From positions 1 through 53,558 of the forward strand of contig NZ_SJKA01000032.1 of the NCBI RefSeq assembly GCF_004331435.1: a stretch of 53,558 nt of DNA, given 5' to 3'. The position numbers were made by a program, and so were the translations under genes. Below the pieces are notes generated by a model that ran no database searches, was not told the DNA's origin, and worked only from the letters and a program-made list of their open reading frames with translations. This stretch comes from Kribbella sindirgiensis. Lineage in GTDB: Bacteria; Actinomycetota; Actinomycetes; Propionibacteriales; Kribbellaceae. Of the stretch, positions 31,381-38,143 are shown piece after piece (the first letter of the stretch is position 1; the number at the start of each line of letters is the position of its first letter).

Positions 31381-32667
31381 TCAGGCCGCCGACTCGTCGT
31401 CCGGCTCGCCGGGGCGGATGTTCTGGTTCAGGTGGAACACGTTGTCCGGGTCGTACGCCGTCTTCAGTGCGATCAGCCGCTTCAGCGTCGCGGGTGGGAA
31501 CGCGCGGTTGATCGGGTCGTCGTTCAGCACGTTGACGTACGCCCCGCTCGCGTACGGCGCGACCGTCGCGGCGTACCCGCGCAGCCGGCCGATCTGCTCG
31601 GCGTCGTCGGCCGGGTCCTCCCAGCGCGCCGCGGTCACGAACTCGAACAGCGTATCCCGGTGGCTGAATGCAGCGTTTTCCTCCGGTACGTCGGCAATCG
31701 CCCCGCCGTACGCCTGCAGGCTCGCCGAGATCCCGGGATTGTCCACCAACGCGCGGATCGCCTCGTCGGGCAGCGACTTGAAGTAGTGACCTTTCCAATA
31801 CCGCCGAAAACGGTGTCCTTGGACGTTGTCGTCCCGCGTCTGCAGCTTCAGGTACGTCGTCTCCTCGACCACCTCGCCGGTCACCGGCCCCAGCGCGCGG
31901 AACGCCGGCAGCAGGTCGTACCCGCCCTCGCCGACCCACACGTACCCGACCGTCACCGAGTCTCCCGTGATGTTGGCGGTGAACGTCGCCTCCCGCGGCG
32001 CGTCGACATTCAGCTCCCGCCACGCGCGCAGTACGTCGAACCCCGCCGAGATCGGATACGTGAACTCGACGATCAGCGCCCGCGTCCCCACCTGGTGCAG
32101 CTGGAACTCGAACGACGTCACGATTCCGAAGTTTCCGCCGCCCCCGCGCAGTCCCCAGAACAGCTCGGGGTTCTCGTCCGCGCTCGCCCGTACGACGTCA
32201 CCGTCCGCGGTCACGACCTCGTAGGACACGACGTTGTCGCAGGACAGCCCGAACCGCCGCGCCAGCCAACCCATCCCGCCGCCGAGCGTCAGCCCGCCGA
32301 CCCCGGTGTGTGAGACGTTCCCGGCCGTCGTCGCCAGCCCGTACTCCTGCGTCGCCTTGTCCAGCTCGCCCAGCAGCGCACCGCCCTGGACCCAGGCCCG
32401 CTGCGCCGACGGATCCACGCGGACCGCGTTCATCGGCGTCAGGTCGATCATCAACCCGCCCTCAGGTACGGCGAGACCGGCGATGTTGTGCCCGCCGCAG
32501 CGGACCGCGATCTCCAGCCCGGCCGCGCGCCCGAAGCGCACCGCCTCGGCGACATCCGCGGCCGAAGCGCAGCGCGCGATCACGGCGGGACGGCGGTCGA
32601 TCATCGCGTTCCAGACGGTGCGCGCCTCGTCGTACCCGGCGTCGCCGGTGCGCAGAAACTCGGTCAT
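31381..32667 (-). CDS. FAD-binding oxidoreductase, berberine-bridge-enzyme-like
   Basis: 428-aa flavoprotein of the VAO/BBE family. The FAD-linking His is in AVRCGGHNIAGLAV (about 58-71); the second, cysteine attachment is absent (HTGVGGLTLGGGMGWL instead of a Cys-containing loop), so flavin is attached once. FWGLRGGGGNFGIVTSFEF is the conserved core. The C-terminal BBE motif YVNVLNDDPINRAFPPATLKRLIALK...PDNVFHLNQNI is complete. No signal peptide. AGGAG 7 nt before the ATG. Divergent from a MocR regulator that is a good candidate controller. Oxidises an unknown sugar or secondary metabolite. Confidence 0.93.
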   Translation of the reverse strand: MTEFLRTGDAGYDEARTVWNAMIDRRPAVIARCASAADVAEAVRFGRAAGLEIAVRCGGHNIAGLAVPEGGLMIDLTPMNAVRVDPSAQRAWVQGGALLGELDKATQEYGLATTAGNVSHTGVGGLTLGGGMGWLARRFGLSCDNVVSYEVVTADGDVVRASADENPELFWGLRGGGGNFGIVTSFEFQLHQVGTRALIVEFTYPISAGFDVLRAWRELNVDAPREATFTANITGDSVTVGYVWVGEGGYDLLPAFRALGPVTGEVVEETTYLKLQTRDDNVQGHRFRRYWKGHYFKSLPDEAIRALVDNPGISASLQAYGGAIADVPEENAAFSHRDTLFEFVTAARWEDPADDAEQIGRLRGYAATVAPYASGAYVNVLNDDPINRAFPPATLKRLIALKTAYDPDNVFHLNQNIRPGEPDDESAA

Positions 32668-32705
32668 GGGAGCTCTCCTGGGTGATTTTGGTCTGTCCCA
32701 TAACC

Positions 32706-32734
32706 CTGACAGCACAGCGGTCCGTCGATAAGGT
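32706..32734 (+). promoter_or_regulatory. SigA-type promoter of MocR gene with GGTC direct repeats
   Basis: CTGACA (32706-32711), a 17-nt spacer and TAAGGT (32729-32734) form a near-consensus promoter whose start would be within 2 nt of the GTG at 32743. Direct repeats GGTCTGTCC (32690) and GGTCCGTCG (32719), with a further GGTCC at 32732, resemble MocR half-sites and may be the autoregulatory operator also serving the divergent FAD gene. Confidence 0.6.
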
Positions 32735-32742
32735 CCAGTTCT

Positions 32743-34137
32743 GTGAGCCGAATGAGGACCAGTTCCGGGGCGGGCGAGCTCCTGGTCGAGCTGCAGCGGG
32801 ACAGCGGCGTCCCGCTGCACCAGCAGCTCGAGAGCGGGATCCGGACCAGGATCCGGGCCGGTCTGCTGCGCGCCGAGACCGTGATGCCGTCGACGCGTGC
32901 CCTCGCGCAGGACCTCGGCCTGTCCCGCGGCGTGGTCGTCGAGGCGTACCAGCAGCTCGTCGCGGAGGGGTACCTGATCAGCCGCGCCGGCGGGTACACG
33001 CAGGTCGCCGACATCGCCGTCGTCGAGGCCGCGAGCGCTCTGAAAAGCGATGCAGGTCCGCCGCGGATCGACTTCCGCTACAGCCGCCCGGACGTCTCCG
33101 AGTTCCCCCGCGCCGCGTGGCTGCGATCGGTACGGCGAGTACTCAACGAGACGCCGTACCGCAGCCTCGCCTACATCGACGGACGTGGCACGGTCGAGCT
33201 CCGTACGGCGCTGTCCGACTACCTGAATCGCGTCCGCGGTACGGCGGCGCGCCCGGAGAACATGCTGATCTGCAACGGGTTCGCGCAGGGCTCGCGGCTC
33301 CTGCTGCAGGTGCTCGCCGCGCACGGATGCCGGCGACTCGCGGTCGAGGACCCGTCCGACAACGACCTGCGGGACGTCGCGCGGGCGGCGGGGCTCGAGG
33401 TGGTCGGCGTACCGATGCTGGAGACGGGCATCGACGTCAACGCGTTGGAGCGGTCGGGTGCGGACGTCGTACTCGTGACGGCTGCCCATCAGTTCCCGAC
33501 CGGAGCGGTGGCGTCGGCGGAGACGCGGGCGGCACTGGTCGCGTGGGGCGGACTGGTGATCGAGGACGACTACGACGCGGAGTACCGCTACGACCGGGAG
33601 CCGATCGGCGCGATGCAGGGACTCGCGCCCGACAACGTCGCGTACGCCGGGACCGCGAGCAAGACGCTGGCGCCCGGGCTGCGGCTGGGGTGGCTGATCC
33701 TGCCGACGTGGCTGGTCGAGCCGATGGCGCAGGCGAAGCTGATGGACGATCGCGGGTCGCCGGTGTTCGATCAGTTGGCGTTCGCGGACTTCGTGGCGCG
33801 CGGCGAGTTCGACCGGCACCTGCGGCGGATGCGGCCGCGGTACCGGACGCTGCGGGACACGCTGGTCGAACGACTGGCAGCGCGGCTGCCGGAACTCGAG
33901 CCGGTAGGCATCTCGGCCGGGCTGCACGTGATGACGTGGTTGCCGCCGGACCTCAGCGAGGATGCGTTGCGCTCTGCGGCTCTGCAGCAGGGGCTCGGCG
34001 TGTACGGGCTGGCGCCGTACTGGGTGTCCGGCGAAGGGCCTGCCGGGCTGGTGTTCGGGTACGGGTCGCTCTCCCAGAAGGAAGTTGTCGAGGGCATCGA
34101 GTTGCTCGCGGACGTGGTTGCCACCATCCGCGGTTGA
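32743..34137 (+). CDS. MocR/PdxR family regulator (GntR HTH + aminotransferase domain)
   Basis: 464-aa fusion of a GntR-type winged helix (VPLHQQLESGIRTRIRAGLLRAETVMPSTRALAQDLGLSRGVVVEAYQQL, about 24-72) with a fold-type I aminotransferase domain. The PLP Lys is in YAGTASKTLAPGLRLGW (about 305-320) and the Asp partner in LVIEDDYDAEYRY. Such proteins use PLP or its adducts as signals and seldom catalyse transamination. GTG start is fixed by a good promoter 8 nt upstream. Likely controls itself and the divergent FAD oxidase. Confidence 0.92.
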   Translation: MSRMRTSSGAGELLVELQRDSGVPLHQQLESGIRTRIRAGLLRAETVMPSTRALAQDLGLSRGVVVEAYQQLVAEGYLISRAGGYTQVADIAVVEAASALKSDAGPPRIDFRYSRPDVSEFPRAAWLRSVRRVLNETPYRSLAYIDGRGTVELRTALSDYLNRVRGTAARPENMLICNGFAQGSRLLLQVLAAHGCRRLAVEDPSDNDLRDVARAAGLEVVGVPMLETGIDVNALERSGADVVLVTAAHQFPTGAVASAETRAALVAWGGLVIEDDYDAEYRYDREPIGAMQGLAPDNVAYAGTASKTLAPGLRLGWLILPTWLVEPMAQAKLMDDRGSPVFDQLAFADFVARGEFDRHLRRMRPRYRTLRDTLVERLAARLPELEPVGISAGLHVMTWLPPDLSEDALRSAALQQGLGVYGLAPYWVSGEGPAGLVFGYGSLSQKEVVEGIELLADVVATIRG

Positions 34138-34156
34138 TGAATAATTATCCAACCTG

Positions 34157-34185
34157 TTGCAATTCAATCCGGACGGTTCTACGCT
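34157..34185 (+). promoter_or_regulatory. SigA-type promoter, leaderless
   Basis: TTGCAA (34157-34162), 17-nt spacer, TACGCT (34180-34185), then 7 nt to the GTG at 34193. The clearest complete leaderless promoter in the window. Confidence 0.65.
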
Positions 34186-34192
34186 TGGTGGA

Positions 34193-34924
34193 GTGATCGC
34201 CGAAGCTCGTATGGATGCCCTGATGAACCAAGGCTGGCCCGCCGCGCACAGCACCGAGCTGGACGGCTGGCTGGTCCGGCACAACGCGGGGGTCACCCTG
34301 CGAGCCAACTCGGTGCTGCCCGCGAGTGCGCCGTTCGACCTCGGCAGGGCCTTGGAATATGTGGAGAACCTGTACGTCGCGCACGACATCAGGCCGTCGT
34401 TCCAGATCAGCCCGGCGGTCCAGCCGAGCGACCTGGACGCCCACCTCGCAGCGCGCGGGTACGAGCTCCGCAACCCGACGCTGGTGCAGTGCGCGGCGAT
34501 CTCCGATGTACTCGCGAAGCTGCCCGCGCCGCCGTTCGAGGTGGATATATCCACGACGCCGTCGACCGGCTGGACGGACCGCTGGTGGAGCGTCGACGGT
34601 CGCGGGGACGACTCCCGGCCGATCGCGGAGCAGATCCTGGTCCGCGGGAAGGCGCTCTACGCGATGGTCCCGGACGGCGCCCAGGCGAAGGCGATCGGCC
34701 GGCTCGCGCTCGTCGACGACACGGCGGGTCTCTACTGCCTCGCCGTCGACGAACGCTTCCGCCGCCAGGGCCTCGCCTCCGCGGTGATCCACGGTTTGTT
34801 GCAGGCGGCAACAACCAAGTGGGTGTGGCTGAGCGTGCTCGAGGACAACGCGCCGGCCCGCGCGCTGTACGACCGCCTCGGATTCCAGACCGTCTCGCGC
34901 TACCACTACCGCGTCAAAGCGTGA
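34193..34924 (+). CDS. GNAT family N-acetyltransferase
   Basis: 243-aa two-part GNAT protein. The C-terminal domain has the acetyl-CoA site LAVDERFRRQGLASAVIHGLL (about 180-200) and VLEDNAPARALYDRLGF, both canonical. The N-terminal half is a diverged GNAT-like domain starting with MDALMNQGWPA. The GTG at 34193 is set by the promoter just upstream; an in-frame TTG at 34157 would fall on the -35 box. The 3' end overlaps the convergent metallo-hydrolase gene by 11 nt. Substrate unknown. Confidence 0.88.
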   Translation: MIAEARMDALMNQGWPAAHSTELDGWLVRHNAGVTLRANSVLPASAPFDLGRALEYVENLYVAHDIRPSFQISPAVQPSDLDAHLAARGYELRNPTLVQCAAISDVLAKLPAPPFEVDISTTPSTGWTDRWWSVDGRGDDSRPIAEQILVRGKALYAMVPDGAQAKAIGRLALVDDTAGLYCLAVDERFRRQGLASAVIHGLLQAATTKWVWLSVLEDNAPARALYDRLGFQTVSRYHYRVKA

Positions 34925-35849
34925 CCTTCTGCAGGTGATCGAGGACGACGAACTCGGCGCCGGTCTTCTCGACGGACGTACGGAGCGGAGTCAGGTCCGT
35001 CCACGGGATGCCGGGATCGTCGAGGGGCTTGTCGAAGTCGTCCCAGTGTGTGGCGATCACCTTCCGGACAGGCTTGATCGTCTGCAGCAGCCGATCGGTG
35101 ATGCCGGGCTCGCCGCCCGGAGCGGCCAGTACGACGTCGACCTGGAGACCGCGCAACGCGTTCGGGTCGAAGTTCGCCGTACTGAGGCTGAGGATGCGCA
35201 GGCCGCCGATCGTGATCACGAACGCGAGCGTGCCGCCCTCGACCAGGTCCTCGATGTGGCGCGGGCGCGGCGGGACGGCGTACCGGTAACCCGGGTACGC
35301 GTACGTGTGCCGCTTGCCGCCGCAGGAGTGCAGCGAGGGGAACACCTCGATCGTGAAGCCCTCGAACGGCAGGTACTCGCCGCCGCGGACCGCTGAGAGC
35401 AGGTCGTTCGGCGTCTTCATCGCGCGCAGCATGTTCGCGTGCGTCTCGGTGCAGAGCACGGTGGCCTGCGTCTTCTTCGCGACGTACGGTACGTCGGCCA
35501 TGTGGTCGTAGTGCCCGTGGTGGACCAGGATCGCGTCGGCGGTGCTCAGGTGCCGGTCGATCACGTCGGGCTTGATCACCAGCTTCGTCTTCGGATCGGC
35601 GCCCTCGGGCGTGAACGTCCCGGTGTGGAAGCGCGTCAGCCACGGATCGGTCAGTACGACGCTCTTGCCGCACCGGATCTGCCACGCGTGCGTCCCGAAC
35701 CAGGTCAGCTCGACGGACTCCCGCGCCGCCTGGGTTGTTGCCGTGCTTGTCGCCGCCTCGCTCCGGTTCTCCAGACCGACCGCCCCAGCTACGCCCGCGG
35801 CTCCGGCCGCCGCCGCGCCGACCAGCATCCCTCTTCGACTCACCTTCAC
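34914..35849 (-). CDS. Tat-exported metallo-beta-lactamase-fold hydrolase
   Basis: 311-aa MBL-fold protein. The N-terminus VSRRGMLVGAAAAGAAGVAGAVG is a Tat signal, so it is exported folded. The metal site is HHGHYDHMAD (HxHxDH type, about 111-120), with further ligands expected near LCTETHANML and IATHWDDF. Resembles UlaG/RomA-like lactonase or phospholipase-D-like members more than true beta-lactamases. The GTG at 35849 has AAAGGAG 5 nt before it; the ATG seven codons earlier does not. Divergent from a LysR gene that is coupled to a penicillin-recognising protein gene. Confidence 0.85.
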   Translation of the reverse strand: MKVSRRGMLVGAAAAGAAGVAGAVGLENRSEAATSTATTQAARESVELTWFGTHAWQIRCGKSVVLTDPWLTRFHTGTFTPEGADPKTKLVIKPDVIDRHLSTADAILVHHGHYDHMADVPYVAKKTQATVLCTETHANMLRAMKTPNDLLSAVRGGEYLPFEGFTIEVFPSLHSCGGKRHTYAYPGYRYAVPPRPRHIEDLVEGGTLAFVITIGGLRILSLSTANFDPNALRGLQVDVVLAAPGGEPGITDRLLQTIKPVRKVIATHWDDFDKPLDDPGIPWTDLTPLRTSVEKTGAEFVVLDHLQKVTL

Positions 35850-35958
35850 GCTGTCTCCTTTCGTTGCCATCAGTCAAAGTGAGCTGCGCCGCGCATGTCG
35901 AATATGCTCTTGGGTATGGAGCGATTGGCTGGGGATATCACCGCAGGTCAGTCACGTC
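35850..35958. promoter_or_regulatory. Divergent regulatory region between MBL-fold and LysR genes
   Basis: 109-nt region carrying both promoters. AT-rich steps AATATG, GGTATG and GATATC are spaced about 16-25 nt and could include LysR T-N11-A sites, but no single dyad is convincing by eye. Confidence 0.4.
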
Positions 35959-36831
35959 ATGATCACTGAACGGCATCTACAGATCTTCATCGCGCTCGCC
36001 GAGGAGCAGCACTTCGGCGACGCGGCCCGGGCCGTCGGCATCACCCAGCCGCCGCTCTCCCAGGGCCTGCGGCGCCTGGAGGCACTGGTCGGCGCGAAGC
36101 TCTTCGAACGCGGTGCCGGCGGCGTCGCGCTCACGCCCGCCGGCGTCGCGCTCCTGCCCTACGCCCGGCGTGCGCTGACCTCGATCGAGGAACTGCACCA
36201 GGCGGCGATCGCGCGCGATCCGGAAGGTCCCGAGATCCGCCTCGGTCTGGCGCCTGAGGTCCCGCCGTCAGCGGGAGCGGCGGTGGCGGCGGCCTGCGGG
36301 TCGGTGATTCCGGGCAGTCGGGTGACGGTGGTGACCGCGCCGACGAGTTCGCTGGTCAATCAAGTCGGTACGGGCCGGTTGACGTTGGCCGCCGTACTGC
36401 ATCCCGCGGTCCTGGATGGGCTCGAGGCCGGGCCGGTGTCGCTCCTGCCGACCTGGGCGCTCGTGCCGGCAGCGACCGTCGGCACCGAGGTCGTGGCGTT
36501 ACGGCAGTTGAAGGGGCTGCCGATCGCGGTGCGGCCCCGGGCCGAGGCGCCGGCCGCGCGGGACCTGTTCCTGGACACGTTGGCGTTGCACCGGCCCGAC
36601 GGCGGGACGGTCGTGGTGACGGACGAACGCGCCGGACTGGCGATGGCCGCGGCCGGCCAGGCGATCGTGGTGACGGCCGACCCGGCACTGATCGCACCGG
36701 GCGTCGGGCGGCATCGACTGGCCGACGATCCGCTGCCGCTGCGTCTCCGCCTCGTGTGGTCGAGGACGCGTACGCCGTTCCTTCGCCCGAACGACGTGAT
36801 GGCTCAGCTCACGGAAGCGCTGGCCTCGTGA
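35959..36831 (+). CDS. LysR family transcriptional regulator
   Basis: 290-aa LysR regulator: N-terminal helix-turn-helix LQIFIALAEEQHFGDAARAVGITQPPLSQGLRRLE (about 7-41) and a periplasmic-binding-like effector domain to the end. The ATG at 35959 gives the normal LysR N-terminus; the frame is open much further upstream but that part is antisense to the exported hydrolase. Its TGA overlaps the GTG of the next gene (GTGA), so both are cotranslated. The pair resembles blaA-blaB, the regulators of beta-lactamase in Streptomyces cacaoi. Confidence 0.92.
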   Translation: MITERHLQIFIALAEEQHFGDAARAVGITQPPLSQGLRRLEALVGAKLFERGAGGVALTPAGVALLPYARRALTSIEELHQAAIARDPEGPEIRLGLAPEVPPSAGAAVAAACGSVIPGSRVTVVTAPTSSLVNQVGTGRLTLAAVLHPAVLDGLEAGPVSLLPTWALVPAATVGTEVVALRQLKGLPIAVRPRAEAPAARDLFLDTLALHRPDGGTVVVTDERAGLAMAAAGQAIVVTADPALIAPGVGRHRLADDPLPLRLRLVWSRTRTPFLRPNDVMAQLTEALAS

Positions 36832-37700
36832 ACGCCCGGATCCGTGGGATCTTCGAGGACGCCGGTGTCCGCGGCTGGATGCACGCGATCTCGCTCGACG
36901 ACCCCGAGGCGCGTGTCGAGCTCGACGCGGACGTCGTCGTACCGCTGGCATCGGTCTACAAGCTGCCGCTGCTCGCCGGGTTCAGCCGGCTCGTGGACCT
37001 CGGTGAGCTCGATCCGCGCGAGCAAGTGACACTCGAGCCGTCGTCGCGGACCGCTGGACCGACCGGGCTGTCCATGTTCGCGGACCCAGTAACGGTGTCG
37101 CTGCGCGATCTGGCCCTGTCGATGGCGACGGTGTCGGACAACGCGGCCGCCGATGCGCTGCTGGACATCGTCGGGCTGCGCCGGCTGGCCGGAATCCTGG
37201 AGTCCTTCGGCCTGCGCCGCACCTGGGTCCGCCGCGGTACGGCGGCCAACCTGCGCGACCTGCAGCGCCGTACGGGCGCCGACAACGCGGATGCGGCGCT
37301 CGCCGTACTCGCGGACAACGACCGAACCGACCCGGTCGGCGTGTACGAGGCTGCGAGCGGGTCAGCGGCCAGCGCGCGCGACCTGACGCTGTTGCTGCGA
37401 CGGTTGTGGGCGGGGGAGCTGCTGTCGGCCGAGCAGACCGAGTTCGTCAAGGCGACGATGCACCGGCAGATCTTCCTGCAGCGGGTGGCGTCCGGCTTCC
37501 CGCACGACGGCGTACGCATCGCGGGGAAGACCGGAACGTTCGGCGCGCTGCGGCACGAGGCCGCGGTGGTCACCTTGCCCGACGGGGCGGCGTTCGCGAT
37601 CGCGATCCTCACACTCGCCGCCCGCGGCGACTTCCGCCAGCCACGCGTCGAGGCCGCGATCGGCGAGGCGGCTCGCGTCGCGGTCGACGTATTGCGCTAG
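36828..37700 (+). CDS. Cytoplasmic penicillin-recognising serine hydrolase (class A beta-lactamase fold, BlaB-like)
   Basis: 290-aa protein with the three active-site motifs of class A beta-lactamases: S42-V-Y-K45, S103-D-N105 and K234-T-G236. No signal peptide is present (MNARIRGIFEDAG), so it stays in the cytoplasm, where there is no wall substrate. I do not find the ExxLN motif that holds the deacylating Glu between SDN and KTG. This combination suits a non-hydrolytic sensor or regulator like S. cacaoi BlaB, which is also encoded next to a LysR gene. Start GTG overlaps the LysR stop. A true but intracellular amidohydrolase remains possible. Confidence 0.85.
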   Translation: MNARIRGIFEDAGVRGWMHAISLDDPEARVELDADVVVPLASVYKLPLLAGFSRLVDLGELDPREQVTLEPSSRTAGPTGLSMFADPVTVSLRDLALSMATVSDNAAADALLDIVGLRRLAGILESFGLRRTWVRRGTAANLRDLQRRTGADNADAALAVLADNDRTDPVGVYEAASGSAASARDLTLLLRRLWAGELLSAEQTEFVKATMHRQIFLQRVASGFPHDGVRIAGKTGTFGALRHEAAVVTLPDGAAFAIAILTLAARGDFRQPRVEAAIGEAARVAVDVLR

Positions 37701-38083
37701 ATGATCGCGAACGCCTCGATCTCGAGCAGGGCGAGTGGGCTGAACAGCGCCGCCACCTGCACGGCCGAGCTCGCGGGCTTCGGGCCGGGGATGTACTTGT
37801 CGCGGACGATCCGGATCTCCGGCAGATAGTTGATATCGGTGACGAAGTACGTCAGCTTCACCACGTTCTCGAACGTCGCGTCGGCCGCTGTCAGGCAGCG
37901 TGCCAGGTTCGCGAACACCTGCTCTGCCTGCGCCGCCGGGTCGTCGCGGCCGACGAACTGCCCGTTCGCGTCCAGTGCGACCTGCCCGGAGATCGCCACC
38001 CATTGGCCGGTTCCGGTCACCACGTGGCTGTACCCGTTGCCCGGCGCAACCACCGCCACCTGCGGATATTCCAACTCAGTCAT
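37697..38083 (-). CDS. RidA family protein (YjgF/YER057c/UK114)
   Basis: 128-aa enamine/imine deaminase-like protein. GNGYSHVVTGTGQWVAISGQVALDANG (about 15-41) and KPASSAVQVAALFSPLALLEIEAFA fit the family; the key Arg is normally in the R-PAS-S region, and here a Lys (PGPKPASSAV) is seen, so it may belong to a subgroup with another activity. AT-rich TATATC lies 6-7 nt before the ATG. Divergent from the LacI-PmoA gene with a LacI operator between them. The 3' end overlaps the serine hydrolase gene by 4 nt. Confidence 0.9.
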   Translation of the reverse strand: MTELEYPQVAVVAPGNGYSHVVTGTGQWVAISGQVALDANGQFVGRDDPAAQAEQVFANLARCLTAADATFENVVKLTYFVTDINYLPEIRIVRDKYIPGPKPASSAVQVAALFSPLALLEIEAFAII

Positions 38084-38111
38084 GGACCAGATATACCCCG
38101 GGCGGGGTTGA

Positions 38112-38123
38112 GAAACCGGTTTC
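38112..38123. promoter_or_regulatory. Perfect 12-bp palindrome, LacI-type operator
   Basis: GAAACCGGTTTC is an exact palindrome with central CG, typical of LacI-family sites. It lies 29 nt from the RidA start and 20 nt before the LacI-PmoA start, so one bound dimer could control both. Confidence 0.65.
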
Positions 38124-38143
38124 CATCGGGAGAGGATACGGGG

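Noticed and set aside
35542..35958. Upstream extension of the LysR gene
   Set aside because: The added 139 codons are antisense to the exported hydrolase and the ATG at 35959 gives the canonical LysR N-terminus.
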